A DNA stretch of 64,000 bases from Rhizomys pruinosus. Its lineage: Eukaryota > Chordata > Mammalia > Rodentia > Spalacidae. This document shows positions 12,367 through 24,390 of the stretch, piece after piece (the first letter of the stretch is position 1; each line of letters begins with the position of its first letter). The DNA is taken from NCBI GenBank assembly GCA_009823505.1, contig VZQC01006580.1, positions 321,749 through 385,748 of the forward strand, read 5' to 3'. Position numbers and translations under genes: made by a program. The notes under the pieces are model-generated. The model was given only the letters and a program-made list of their open reading frames with translations. It was not told the origin of the DNA and did not search any database.

Positions 12367-12516
12367 TTTTTTTTCTTTTTGAGACAGGGTCTCTCTATAA
12401 CCCCAACTGGCCTGGAATGAACTCTGTAGACCAGGCAGGCCTTGAACTCACAGAGATACACCAGCCTCTGCGTCCCCAGGGCTAGGATTAAAGGTGTGCA
12501 CCACCACACCCTGCTA
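12367..12516 (-). repeat. B1 SINE, antisense
   Basis: 7SL-derived B1 in antisense: T-rich tail complement, then the complement of the GAGACAGGGTCTC block, the central block, and the 5' end near 12515. Diverged from the consensus, so an older copy. Confidence 0.85.
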
Positions 12517-13204
12517 TCTTCATCCTATATCACAGATACTTTTCTTATTTATACTGATAATTTCACATACACTAAAATACTGAAGCCGAAACAAAGGAAG
12601 AAATTGGTACAAGAAACAATAGACACTTCTTCCAATCCGATGAGCACTAAAGCAATTTAACTCTATTTAAAACTAAGCCTGGATGCTTTTACAATTGTGT
12701 GAAACACCTGTTCTTCTTAGGTATAAGAAACCCAATAATGCAGTAGTAAAACTTCAACTACAGTTTTCTATGCAACTCTCAGTGTGCTAGATCCAAGGAA
12801 ATTGTGGTGAAGGAAATTACAAAATTAGAATAAGTCACATGTAGAAAGATAGTGTATCATAAATGAACTTTTGTACTTTGCCTGATTGTGGTGTATTCTC
12901 ATAGAGACATGGAGAGAGACATTACAAGTTACAACAGAAAGAAAACACATGAATACACACTTTATTTTCTTCAGAAAATTGGGAGATAATTCTAAAATTA
13001 TATGTGTTTTTAGAGAGTTAAATATGTTAAACACCTTCTTAAAAGTAAAAGCCAGATAACTTAGATTACTGAATTTCAAGATTTTTTTTTAATAAAATGA
13101 TAGTTACCAAGGCAGTAAACTTAGTAGTAAAGACTGATATTTACTAATGAAATTGAAGGATAAAGTTGATGGGAAGTTGATTTTCAACAAAGATGCAAGT
13201 TCAA
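12517..13204. other. Unassigned DNA
   Basis: No repeat signature or credible gene seen. Confidence 0.4.
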
Positions 13205-14185
13205 TTCAAGGAGAGGTTGTGGGGAAAGGGGAACACTCATCCACTGCTGGTGGGAATACAAACTCATGCAACCCCTATGGAAAGCAGTGTGGAGATCTCT
13301 CGAGAAACTGAAAATGAGCCTAACATCTGACCCAGTCATACCACTCCTGGGTATATACCCACAAGACTCATCCTATTGCAGAGATACATGGACATGTATG
13401 TTTATTGCAGCTCTCTTCACAATAGCAAAGAGCTGGAAGCAACCCAAATGTCTCTCAAGTGACAAGTGGATAGAGAAAATGTGGTACATCTACACAATGG
13501 AATTCCATGCATCAGTAAAGAAAGATGACATCATGAGCTTTGGAGGAAAATGGATGGAACTTGAAGCCATTATGCTAAGTGTAGTAACACAGTCCCAGAA
13601 AAACAAATGCTGAATGGTATCCTTCATTTGTGGATGCGAGCACCAAATCCATAGTTGAAAGGCAAGCTGAAAAAAGATAATTTTATATTTCTTTTTTATC
13701 TGAAGGCAACCATATTGCTATAATGCAAAATCCTTTACTAGCTCTAGAATTAACTGACCACTTATTTTCAGACTTTGTAATTGTGGTATAGGTATGGAGG
13801 GTATGTATTCATATATTAGAGTAATATAAAATTAAAGGGAAATTGTGAACTCCTAAACATATTTTGGAAGTAGTATACAGTTTATTTTCAAAGGTCATAA
13901 TGTTGGTATATATGTGATGTATATATAGGGATATTTTTGGAGCAATACAAATGGGAGGGAACAACCACAACAAAAAGATCAAAGACCTAACTGAAACAGT
14001 TAACTTCTACCCAAATAATAAATTTCTGCACAGAAAACCTTTAAAAAGGCTGAGAAAAAGATGCAAGGCATGTATGGCAGAATGCATATGGGGTGGGGTG
14101 GGGACATGGAAAAAGGAGTGTGTCTAAATTTGACTGAGAAATGATGCATTAATCATACAAAACACCAAAAAAAAATCTTTTAAAA
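13205..14185 (+). mobile_element. L1 with short 3' UTR
   Basis: Truncated L1 in sense. It has the last part of ORF2 (about 13212-13613), a 3' UTR of only about 550 bp, then a G-rich tract at about 14090-14105 and an A-rich end. The start of its 3' UTR (about 13650-13740) is not the sequence that follows ORF2 in the 2040 copy, but its end resembles the end of that copy. It is the sense counterpart of the antisense element at 23735-24985. Confidence 0.8.
13212..13613 (+). pseudogene. L1 ORF2 3'-end remnant
   Basis: Open from at least 13266 to 13613 in one frame. It encodes the ORF2p C-terminus beyond the Cys-rich motif, which is partly present upstream at the left edge. It ends with a stop a few codons later than the matching point in the 2040 copy. 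A short diverged remnant, not functional alone. Confidence 0.85.
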
Positions 14186-14195
14186 AAAGAATGTT

Positions 14196-14300
14196 AATTG
14201 TGATAGTGCACACCCTTAGTCCCAGCACAAAGAAGCAGAGGCAAGAGGATCTCTGTGCGACCAAGACCAGCCTGGGTTGTATATCTAAATACAAGCCAGG
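14196..14300 (+). repeat. B1-like SINE, old
   Basis: Diverged B1 in sense: the Pol III A-box region, a GCAGAGGCAAGAGGAT-like block and the CCAGCCTGG-like block are recognisable. Right end degraded. Confidence 0.6.
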
Positions 14301-14570
14301 TGTGGCTAGAAGTTACTTTTCCAAAATGAAATAAAATAAAACAAAAGGAAAGGAAATTTTTCAAAAGAAAGAAAAAAATATAAAATGATGAGGGAATCAT
14401 TGTGGGAGGTTAGTAGAATTGTAGGTGAGTAGATGGGAGCGGACTGGGACAAAACAAATTATACACATATATGAGATTCTAAAACAATAAAAATAATATT
14501 TAAAAACAAAAAATATGAAATAGTACACAAAGAACTGACTATTGAATTAGTTACTTGATCTAACCAAAAT

Positions 14571-14572
14571 TG

Positions 14573-14606
<34 letters not shown>
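14571..14606. repeat. (TG)n microsatellite
   Basis: About 16 TG dinucleotides after one TGT interruption. Confidence 0.95.
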
Positions 14607-14610
<4 letters not shown>

Positions 14611-14645
14611 CAAAATACCATCTTAAGACACTAAAAAGAGTCTGA

Positions 14646-14706
14646 GGCTGGCTGTAACTTAGGGGTAAAGTGCCTACTGACAATGTCCAAAACCTCAGTT
14701 CATTTT
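14646..14706 (+). repeat. ID-like tRNA SINE, diverged
   Basis: Short tRNA-derived head resembling ID elements: an A-box-like stretch near 14655-14665 and a B-box-like CCTCAGTTC region near 14694. Followed by an A/C-rich tail. Weak match. Confidence 0.4.
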
Positions 14707-14894
14707 CTGTTACTACAACTAACACCACAACAAAACATAATTAAAGTCAATCAGTTCATTCATAATATGAAGATTATAATACACAAGAAATTGAATTTCA
14801 ACCTGGGTTAATAAAATATCTCACCAAATTATGAGAAAACAAGACAATTAAAAACTGAGAAGGAAACAACTAAAAATAGATTTGGCAAGAAGTT

Positions 14895-15045
14895 TGAAAT
14901 GGAGGTTGGCTTAAAATGATGATAACCTGTATGGCAGGGTGTCTGAGGGTGAGTGGGCAGGTGTGGAGGCATAAATAGGGGTGATCTAAATTTGATTAAG
15001 GACCATTGTATGAAATATGCAAAAGTTCAAACCAGACCTTTTTTA
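14895..15045 (+). repeat. L1 3'-terminal fragment
   Basis: Diverged copy of the distal L1 3' UTR: a degraded G-rich tract near 14940-14965, the TTGTATGAAATATGCAAA-type terminal block and a short A-rich end. Confidence 0.6.
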
Positions 15046-15084
15046 AAGATGATAATTTTACCAGTGATTAAATAAATTAAAAAT

Positions 15085-15255
15085 TACTGTGAGATACCAC
15101 TGCACATATGCTGTGAATGACAGCAATTTAACAGATTTAACCTAGGCATTGACAGTACGTGAAGGGCAGAGCATCACATGGAGTACTCAGATGTTTGTAA
15201 AAGGATACATGGTTTTGGAAAATTGTTTGCTAAATATTTACAAGATTTCTCACAT
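15085..15255 (+). repeat. Ancient L1 ORF2 remnant, left part
   Basis: Looks like an old mammalian (L1M-type) ORF2 3' region, matched at the GAGATACCACTGCACA start block and the following text. It is interrupted by the L1 at 15257 and appears to resume near 16606. Confidence 0.5.
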
Positions 15256-15256
15256 A

Positions 15257-16605
15257 AAATCAGTAAAACTGCCTTCTTTAATTGACTAATGGACATAGAA
15301 ACTGTGAAAAGGATTATTTTCTATTCAGAACCAAATATAATGCTAAAGTCTCCTTAAGCTATGCACCTAAACAAAATATATCAATACAGGAGCTCTGACA
15401 TCAACAATGGATTATTCTACCAAGGAGATGTTGGCCAGAGGATCCAAGCCCCCACAAATGGTAAAGGCTCCTTGCCTCCTAACTGGGATATCTGCAGGAA
15501 GAGAGGCAATAAGGCCCTGCTGTTGAAGACCTGATACAAACATGGAAAAGATGTATGGTGACCGCACTTGCAAGTATACAGATGGTCTCTGGGATGCCAG
15601 AGAGTGTTACCAAAGACCACTAAACCAATAAAGCAAATATAGGTCTCCTTGAGTCAAGCAAGACTCCTCCGTCAGCACCAGCTACACCTCATCTGCCTGG
15701 AAATACTGTGCAGCAGTGGCAGCCATATGTCTGTATATCCCAAATCTAATTGGCTATTGGCTCTCTCCTTGGAGGAATAACTCACGGCTGATGTCACAAG
15801 CTTACATCCTCTGATGGTTAGGAGATGTTATAAACCACACGAAGACCCTGCCATACTTGACAGAAGAAAATGTTGATCATGAATTGACATACCATCCAAA
15901 CATCTGTGTCTATACCAAAGTAACCTACCATAACAATTAGTACTGTTTAAATACCCATATATCTAATTGTGTGTGCTTCATTAGTATGATCGAAAGGCTA
16001 TATATTATACTGTTTAAATACCTAAATATCTAATTGCATGTGCTTCATTAGTAGGATCGAAAGGTTAAGCCTGGACAAGCTGGCAGCCCATGAAAGAAAA
16101 CAGCCAGAACTGACTAGAGACCAAGACATCAGCTCCAGAGAAAGTAGAGTGTTTTGCTTCTCATCCACTTGTGCCCCTTTTCTAAGCCTAGGGAACAATC
16201 TGCGGAAGAGGGGGCGTGGTAGAATGTAAGGGCTTCAATTGGGGTTAATGGTGAAACTACAACAATATAGACTGGACACTCATTTGATCAACTTGATTGA
16301 ACATACAAGCCCCCCCTTTCAGGATGGTGGGACCCATGAGCTGTGTGGGTTTGGGCACAACTGCTTGCAAATTGGTTTTACATGAAGGATGCTTGTACTC
16401 ACAAATTATCACCTATTGTTAAAAAAAATGAAAACAAAACAAAACAAAAAAGCAGAGAAAGATGCAGAAAACTTACGCAGAATGCACGATCTGTGATGGG
16501 TAGGGGTGGGGTGGGGGGGGAAGGGAAGGGGATATATGCCTGAACTGAATTGGAAAATTATGTATGAAATACACAAAGCATCAATAAAAATAAATTAAAA
16601 AAAAA
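15257..16605 (+). mobile_element. L1 long 3' UTR, truncated copy
   Basis: Nearly identical to the last 1.35 kb of the 2040-5899 element, starting at the equivalent of about 4553. It carries the same 67 bp tandem duplication (about 15935-16070), the second G-rich tract near 16495-16530, AATAAA at 16583-16588 and an A-rich tail. Few differences from the 2040 copy, so it is young. No clear target-site duplication could be read. It sits inside an ancient L1. Confidence 0.92.
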
Positions 16606-17065
16606 GAAATTTTAATGTAAGAAATTTTTCCAAAATGATACTATCTCATGAGTACTTTAATCAAGTTGTCTACCAGTAGATAGATGGATAAATAATTGGT
16701 GCTGTTTTCGAACAGGAAACTAACATTGTAAGGAATGAATAGGGCAGCAACATGAGTGCATACCAGAGTTACCATGCAGAGAGTAAATACTCAAGAAAGT
16801 ACTTATAAGCCATACAGCTTCATTTAAATAAAGCTCTAGCAAAACAAAAGAACATATTATGAAAGAAACAACTTAGATTGTGAAGACTGGAAAACGGGGT
16901 AGGGAGTAATGTGTTACAATCAAATTTCTGAGGTTCAGTATGCTCATTGTCTTGGTTGTAAGAGTCTATAAGCTGTGTATGCACACCAGGTTTAATTCAC
17001 GTGTACACTTCAAATATAGTCAATCTACTTTATACCATTTGTATCCCAATAAATCTTTTTAACAT
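16606..17065 (+). repeat. Ancient L1 remnant, right part
   Basis: Probable continuation of the remnant at 15085: diverged ORF2 3' end, then old 3' UTR-like sequence ending near the AATAAA at about 17050. Weak, by eye only. Confidence 0.4.
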
Positions 17066-17311
17066 GCATGTTTAAATGGTAGAATTAGAAGCAAGAAATA
17101 TCCCTACAATAATGAAGCATGGAGGATCAACTTCAAAAGCACATGCACAAGTTATGATAACAGAAAAGAAGCTTCTTTGATTGACTGAAACATTTAAACA
17201 GAAATATTGACAGGAAAGAGAATGTTGCAGAACTATTAAATTGGTAAATATACATCAATATACATACATTTATGTCTGAAACATAATTTTTACACCCCAA
17301 AATACAATTAT

Positions 17312-17359
<48 letters not shown>
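17312..17359. repeat. (GA)n microsatellite
   Basis: About 24 uninterrupted GA dinucleotides. Confidence 0.97.
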
Positions 17360-17362
<3 letters not shown>

Positions 17363-17439
17363 TGGACAATACAATGGTTCTCAATCAAAATCAATCCCCC
17401 CATGCCCCAACCACTCATGTGAATTCATGCATTACAATA

Positions 17440-18700
17440 TCAGGGCAAAGCCCTATCTAGTGAAATTTTCAAACCCAGACTTCCTTCTGGTTAAATAGAT
17501 CTACTGTAGCCTAGTCAGCATATCTAAGAATCCAAGGTAAGTTATACTCTTCCTCATCCAACAGTACTGTCACTTGTAGTTCTACCTAGGGTTAGTTCCA
17601 CACCCTTTCTCTTGTTCCAGTTTGAGACCTGGTCCCAGTTGGTGTGGGTCCTATGCCTGATGTTGACATTGCCACAAGTTCACTTGTGAAAGCTTACAGT
17701 CGATTGTAAGTAACTGCTTCTCTACATTCATGCACCAGCCCAGGCTCTAGCAATCTTACCGCCCTGTCTTCTGCAATGGACCCTGAGCCTAGGATAGGTA
17801 AGGTTTAATATAGGGCCCTGTCCAGGAATATACTCTCTGGAGGCTCCAATTCTTTGAAACTTGACTAGTTGTGGCCTTACATTTGCATCACACTCTATTT
17901 TGTAAGAAATATTTACCTGTGAGAATTAAGGAATGCACTATTTTTTTCCTCTGCTCCTCATTTGGCATGTAGAGGTTTAATTGTAGATGCATCTCCTAGG
18001 AATGGGGAATTTTCAGATGTATATGTTCTGTTTCTGAACAGCTGTTGAATTCTGTAGTGTCCGCCATCTTTTACAAAGAGGCAGCTTTTTTTTTTTTTTT
18101 TTTTTTTTTTTTACATGTACTACCCAATTCAATCTGAAGAGCCACACAGACAGATAGAAAGCACGGGGAGCATTTTCTTTTGCATCCTAGTGCAAATGAT
18201 TAGCTTTTTTGATGAGTGGCATAGGATATGCTTGTCATATAAGATTCCATAGTTAACATATGCTAAGAAAATTCTTTTTTTCTAGCGGTTTGACATGGAT
18301 AGGCTTTTCTCTAGGATCTGTGCATTTGGCTGAGATTACAGTGCCCCTCTTGGTGTACTCCCATTGAGAGGATTCCAAGTCCAATCACATAGCTGCTGAC
18401 CATCCCCCAGACAACAGTGCCTCTACTGCACCAATAGAAGTAGTTTGCTGGGTGCTCATCATGGGGCTCAGTCCTAACATTGACTGATTTTTTTTTCTCT
18501 TAACAGTGCACAATGTCTAGCATTATGAGCACTTAACTTCAGGTAGAAGGCCTCCAGGTCAGTTCCTTTTCCATGAATCTAAGTCCTATCCCTGAAGCAT
18601 GTCCTCTTCAGACTGGCAGGTTCTTATTTTCGATTTTTGGTAATCAAGAGTTTTGGAGATAGCTTGGATTGTTTTTAGAGTCATTTGAATCGATCTCACC
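17440..18700 (+). repeat. Unnamed dispersed repeat, copy 1
   Basis: Old interspersed sequence with clear paralogues at 33905-34765, 35265-35420, 31780-32200 and (inverted) 34790-35190. Shared landmarks include a lesion-poor block near 17510-17600 and another near 18290-18380. No frame is conserved between copies. Probably the body of an old LINE or ERV. Orientation of the parent element is unknown, so the strand given is only relative to the other copies. A poly-T tract interrupts it at 18085-18112. Confidence 0.6.
18085..18112. repeat. Poly-T run
   Basis: About 28 T residues inside the dispersed repeat, probably an expanded short tract or the tail of a very short antisense retroposon. Confidence 0.8.
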
Positions 18701-19142
18701 AACCATGCAAAGGTCAGTCATGCATCCTGTATCTTGCATTGTGTTTTCTGCTCTACAGCAACCAGGTTGCATTATTCTTTCACTAATACTCAGACACTGT
18801 ATGTGAATTTCTCAGGGGTCTCACATTACACCCTGGATTTCATAGCATCCCAAGGTCTATTCATATCTACTGTTTCTTCTTTTTCTTCTTCCCTTTCCAC
18901 CACCTTTTCCCTCCCCAGTCCCAGCACCCACATAATCCATGCCCTCCCCCTCTTCTTACCTCCCCCACCTCCCCCATACACCTCATTTTTCTCCAAGTCT
19001 TCACCTTTCAACCCAATAACCCACCTGCCTGACCTCTCCTTAGTAACAATCTGTTCTTTACTCTTCCCCTTTCTGGATTTTTCATAACCTCATGTATCCT
19101 TTCCAATTACTTGGCTCCTGGTGTTACATCAGGATATATAGC
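18701..19142. other. Pyrimidine-rich unassigned DNA
   Basis: Strongly C/T-rich from about 18870 to 19000. An open frame on the plus strand (18734-19087) is a product of this composition, not a gene. Confidence 0.5.
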
Positions 19143-19420
19143 CATGTGTGCTAGATAGCTTTAGTGTCACCTTGACATACCTGGGTTGGCAAAGCCTCAA
19201 TTGGGAAATTGCCTCCATTGGACTGGTCTGTGGCCAATTCTGTGGAGTATTTTCTTGATTATTGAGCAATGTGGGAGGGCCCAGCCCACTCTGGGTGGTG
19301 CCATTCTGGGCAGGTTTTTTTGTACAGTATAAGAGGGCAGGCTGGCCATTGGCCAGAGGAGCAAGCCTGTAAGAAGCATTCCTCCATGGTCTGTGCTCCA
19401 GCTCCTGCCTCCAGGTTCCT
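19143..19420. repeat. URR1-like rodent repeat
   Basis: Matches a widespread rodent repeat that I associate with URR1 (hAT-Charlie type non-autonomous DNA element). It has the TGTCACCTTGACA-type block, the GGAGGGCCCAGCCCAC-type block and the ATTCCTCCATGGTCT-type block in order. The name is from memory; being an old repeat is secure. Confidence 0.5.
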
Positions 19421-20130
19421 ACCCTGAGGTCTTTGAACCATTTGGAATTGACTTTTCTGCAGGGAAAAAATAAAGATCCAATTTCATTTTTATACAGGTG
19501 GTGATGCAGTTGTGTCAGAACCATTTGTTGAAGATGCTGCTTTTCCCCCCATTGTGTATTCTTGGCATATTTTCCAACTATCAGGTGACTGAAATTGTGT
19601 GTACTGATGTTTGAGTCTTCTATATTCTTCTATAGATCTACCACTCTATTTTTGTGCATGTACCATACTGTTTTTGTAACTATATCTCTGTAGCATAAAC
19701 TGAGATCTGGTATAGTGATGCCCCTTGCATTGTCTTTTTTGCTAAAAATTGACTATCCAGTGTCTATGCTGGTTCCATATGAATTTCTGATGACTTTTTC
19801 TAGGCCTGTGAAGAATGCATGTTGGGTTTTGTCAAAGGTCTTTCCTTCACCTATTGATATGACCATGCAATTTTTGTCTTCAAGTTTTACATATGCTGAT
19901 CCATCCCAGCATCTCTGGAATAAAGCCTACCTTATTGCAGTCAACGATCTTTTTAATGTGCATTTATATGCATTTTGTGAGTATTTTGTTGAGTATCTTT
20001 ACATCTTTGTTCATTGAGGATACAGGCCTATATTTTTCTTTCCCTTTTGTTATTTCTTCTCATCTACTAGTTTTGGTGTTCATTTGCACTTGCTTTCCCT
20101 GAACCTAGAGTTGTGCTTTTAAGTCTTTTA
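19421..20130 (-). repeat. Old L1 ORF2, antisense, left part
   Basis: Complement of L1 ORF2 with many frame breaks. It includes the complement of the ATTCCAAATGG region and earlier ORF2 segments. A recent L1 tail (20145-20527) interrupts it, and it resumes at 20542. Confidence 0.8.
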
Positions 20131-20144
20131 CATGTGCTTTTTCT

Positions 20145-20527
20145 TTTTTTTGTTGTTGTTGTTTTTTTTTTTTGTTTTTGTTTTTGTTTTTTTTTAATTT
20201 AATTTTTATTGATGGTTTGTGCATTTCGTACATCATTTTCCAATTCAGATCAGGCATATTTCCCTTTCCCTTCCCCCCACCCCCACCCCATCCCAGATCA
20301 TGTATTCTGCCATAACTGTCCTGCATCTTTCAGGTTTTTTTTTTCATTTTTTAGCTATAAGTGATAATCCATGAGTATAAGCATCCTTCGTGCAAAACCA
20401 ATCTACAGACTGTTGTGCCCAAACCCCCACAGTCCCACTATTCAGTGGGGGGGTGACAGGTTGTTTGTTCAATCAAGTTGATCAAATGAGTGTCCAGACT
20501 ACATCGCTGTAGTTTCACCATTCACCC
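20145..20527 (-). mobile_element. L1 3'-end insertion, antisense
   Basis: Short 5'-truncated L1: only the last 330 bp or so of the long 3' UTR plus a poly-T/G mixed tail at the left. A perfect 14 bp target-site duplication flanks it (20131-20144 and 20528-20541), and its target is an older L1 ORF2. Confidence 0.93.
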
Positions 20528-20541
20528 CATGTGCTTTTTCT

Positions 20542-21080
20542 ATTTAATTTAGGTACTAAGAGCTCTAAATGTCCCTCTTAGGACTACTTTTATCGCATTG
20601 TATTCTCATTTACTTTAGTGCCAGGAATACTTTTATTTCTTAATTTCTTCTTTAACCCATTGGTCATTCAGGAATGTGTTGTTTAATATCCACGAGTTTG
20701 TGTGGTTTTTAGAACTTCCTTTGCTGTTGATTATAAGCTTCATTACACTGTGGTTTGATAGAATGCATGGATTAATTTCAATATTTTTTCTAATTTATTG
20801 ACTTCTGTCTTGTGTCCCAGAATATGATCAATTTTAGAAAAGCATGAATTGGATGATGAATAGAAAGTGAATTACTCAGTGAGTGAAATATTGTGTAGAT
20901 GTACATTTGGTCCATTTCTTCTAAAGTGGCATTTACTTCAGGTGTCTTTCTATTTATTCATTGCCCAGTTGACCTGTCCATTGAAGACAGTGAAGTATTA
21001 AAGTCACCTAGTATTATTGAATTGGAGTTCATCTGTGTTTTATACTCCTGGAGTACTGTTTTTATGAATTTGGCAAGTCA
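20542..21080 (-). repeat. Old L1 ORF2, antisense, right part
   Basis: Continuation of the interrupted old L1 ORF2 complement, heavily diverged with many stops. Confidence 0.75.
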
Positions 21081-21082
21081 GG

Positions 21083-21320
21083 TGAGACAAGAGAGATGGG
21101 GTTTGAAATACCTGAAAGGGGACTGAGTCACCTACTCTAGGGTGTTTGTGGACTCAGGATATGGGGGGTGACTAAGAACCACCTAAGTGGTTGCTGAATC
21201 CTGGGTAGGGTGAAAATGTCTAGCAGGTTAGGTATGCCAGGAGAGATGGGGTTTGGAATATCTAAATGGGGACCTAGACATCTATTCTAGGATGCTTGCT
21301 GACTCAGGTTGAGGGGGTTT
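21083..21320. repeat. Diverged tandem duplication, period about 148 bp
   Basis: Two imperfect copies of a G-rich unit: one near 21090-21170 and one near 21240-21315, each containing GAGAGATGGGGTTTG. It lies next to the end of the old L1. Not assigned to a family. Confidence 0.65.
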
Positions 21321-22520
21321 GTCATTTCCTTGAGAAATGATTGATGTCTCAGGGGACCTTGGTTTCATTGAGAACAGGATGGGAGTAGGGAAAGGAGATA
21401 ATTAAAATTTACCCATCTAAAAATTAATAATAAGTAAATATTTTCATTTGGATGTTTCCTAGTTTTTCTAAATATAGAGAAAATAGTAACAGTAACAAGT
21501 ATTGATGAAATACTTCACACATTTAATGTTCATCCAAAAATATTCATTTCATGATGGGCATCACACTGAGTCCAATGATGCATGGAATTGCTGTCCTTAT
21601 TTATAATGTGATTTTATTTGAGTAAAAAAGAGCAGAGAGTAAGTGTACACTTTCTTGTTATAGGACATCATTAGTCCTGCTGTTCTTTCTGCAGGGTATT
21701 TAATTTCTTTTTCACTTTGATGAAATTATAGCTATGATACCTCAGAGTTTGATGTAAACTCACTTCAAGCTAGTTGATTCTGAAGGACTAATCTCAGTAC
21801 CATGACCAAATTCTCTGTTTCTTTTCCTTCTGTAACATTTCATTATGGGTTCTTAGCTGTCTGTCTTCATTACTACAGTACTAGAATTGAATGTTTACAT
21901 GAAATCACTGGAATTTTAAAATTATATGGATTAAGTATCTAATCACAGAGATGGATGAGACTAATAAACCCTAGAAAAATTGCTTGTGATATTGAACAGC
22001 ACTGGAGAAAATAAATAATGTAGTGGCAAAGATCCATTTACAGAGCATTACATTTTTTATAAGGCAGAATAATCTAAAAAAAAACCTCATTTTTTCTGAC
22101 AACAGAAATTTTAACAGACCTTATTTTGCATAAAAGCTTTTGCATCATCATATCAGATGTTAAAACAGAAAAAAATGTCCCTGACAAGTAATAATAAATC
22201 ACCTAAATAGTGAAAATCTTGAAAATGGAACTGAGAAACAATCCTATGCAAATAATTTGGTGTTCTTATAGCATCAAGATTTCCAGAATTTAAAATTAAT
22301 CACATTCCACCAATTTCATGCACATTTTATTAGAGATATTTAGGGTTTGATACTTCAACATGAATCCATAGGCTTTAAACATTTATGGTCCTGTGAACAT
22401 GTCCTTGAAACCCTTCTAAATGCCAATTTACATGGATTATGCAAAAATAAAGTAGTCCAAAACTCTAATTTTTGAATGTATCTATTATGACCTACAACTT
22501 TGTGTCTTTTATTATAGTAC
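21321..22520. other. Unassigned DNA
   Basis: No repeat or gene recognised over 1.2 kb; AT-rich, no credible open frame. Confidence 0.4.
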
Positions 22521-22535
22521 ACCAATTCAGATTTT

Positions 22536-22757
22536 TTTAAGTTTATTTATTTTCACATGTATATGAATGTACTGTCTGCATGTAAGTTTTTGCACCTGTG
22601 TCGTGCAATGCTGCAGAGGTCAGAAGAGGGTGTCAGATTCCCCTGGAACTGGAGTTAAAGATGGTTCTCAGCCACCATGTGGGTGCTGGGGATCAAACCC
22701 TGGCCCTCTGCAAGAGCAGTTGGTGCTCTTAGACACCAGGCCATCTCTCCAGCCCCA
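22536..22757 (-). repeat. B2/B3-type SINE, antisense
   Basis: Complete SINE in antisense with a perfect 15 bp target-site duplication (22521-22535 and 22758-22772). It has a single copy of the 17 bp body unit, so it belongs to the older subfamily. Confidence 0.92.
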
Positions 22758-22772
22758 ACCAATTCAGATTTT

Positions 22773-23734
22773 AAGCATAGACATCAGGTTGTATATCCTA
22801 GAAAGTCATAAATTTAAAATTATCTGTTATGCTGATATTATCTTTGTATGTTTATGCTTCCATTTAGACAGCCACTTACTAAAATCTATAAGGCTGTTTA
22901 TAAATGAGATATTTTAGAGTACCTAAACATACACAAATATACATATTTACATATTGCCAATTATAATATGCATGCACAGTTACAATCTTTATTTAGCACG
23001 GAGTATATCTTTATTGGAAAATTAATGAGAATGAAGATTTAAAGCCAGTAAAAAGAAGAAAGATATCAAGAAATGGAAAGTAAAATAATGAAAATACTCC
23101 TGCTATATGTGAGGAGTGATTTGCTCCTTTAAGCAATCAAACTGTGAGATCTATCAAGTAGTGATCTCTTACAGCCTCAATTTAACATGTATTCAGAAGT
23201 GTAATGATTCATCATTTGATTGAACCTGTTCTAGCACATAGAATGATTAAAAATCTCCCAGAACAACTGAGAAAGACTAAAGACGTCTAAGTCTCTCATC
23301 AACTGTACATCAAAGGGATAAATGATATAATCACAGAAATTTTTGGAAATTGAATATACTGGTACATGTTTATGAGGAGCTCATTTTAAATTATATGTTT
23401 GGCAACAAGAAGTTAGATTTTATATGACTTAATAATGCACACATTTATATATTCTGCATAGCTGCCACATTCTAAATAAGACATGGGGGAGTTTCTGATT
23501 GAGTCTTTGATAGTACTAACAATCTCATATTCTAGATGCATTCAGTTAGGTTATATATAGTAGTACTAGTGGCCTGGCTCCATAGTTACTTGAATGAGTA
23601 ACACAAATGCACTACATTTTACAAAGTAAAATTATGTTTTCCATTTCATATGGGTGAAATCATGTTTCTCAACATTTGCAACATAAAAAATACTATCATG
23701 AAACATGAGTAAGAAACTTGGTAGATTTTTAATA
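22773..23734. other. Unassigned AT-rich DNA
   Basis: Nothing recognised; short open frames only. Confidence 0.4.
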
Positions 23735-24351
23735 AAATAATTTTACTGATGTTGTGTATTCCACATATCATTTTTCAGTCCAATTTAGACATATTCCCCT
23801 TTCCCTGCCCCCCCACACCCAGGTTCATGCATTCTGCCTTACATGCCCTGCATCTTTCTCTCAGTCTTTTTAAAATTTTTCTCAGGAGAGGTTGATTGTT
23901 TTGGGGAGAATTTAACTGCATCAGTCAGTTCTTTGACCCAGTCCTTATGTTTTTGCTGTTCCCTCCCATTTGTATTTCTCCAAAATATGCCTATATGTTT
24001 AGTCACATATGTACCAAAATTATGACCTCCAAAAATAAAGTGTATGTTAATCCAAAAATATGTTTAGGGATTCACATTTTCCCTTTAATTTTACATTACT
24101 CTAAAACATAAATACATAACTTCCACCCATATTCAGTAATTACAATGTCTGAAAATTAGTGATAAGTTAATTCTAGAGCCGTTAAGAGATTCACATTGTA
24201 TGGCCCAGTGTGGTGGTGGCACGTACCTTTAATCCCAACACTCAGGAGGCAGAGGCAGGCAGATCTCTGGAAGTTCAAGGCCAGCAAGGTCTACAAAATG
24301 ACTTCCAGAACAGCTGGGGCTTCAGGGAGAACCTGTCTCAAAAGACAAAAA

Positions 24352-24390
<39 letters not shown>

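Noticed and set aside
16343..16543. 66-codon frame in the 15257 L1 copy
   Set aside because: It lies in the L1 3' UTR and is not conserved in frame in the 2040 copy.
18734..19087. Plus-strand 117-codon open frame, Ser/Pro/Phe-rich
   Set aside because: It is explained by the pyrimidine-rich composition of the DNA; the encoded sequence is low complexity.
19129..19524. Minus-strand 131-codon open frame
   Set aside because: It overlaps the URR1-like repeat and part of antisense old L1; the frame mixes two repeats.
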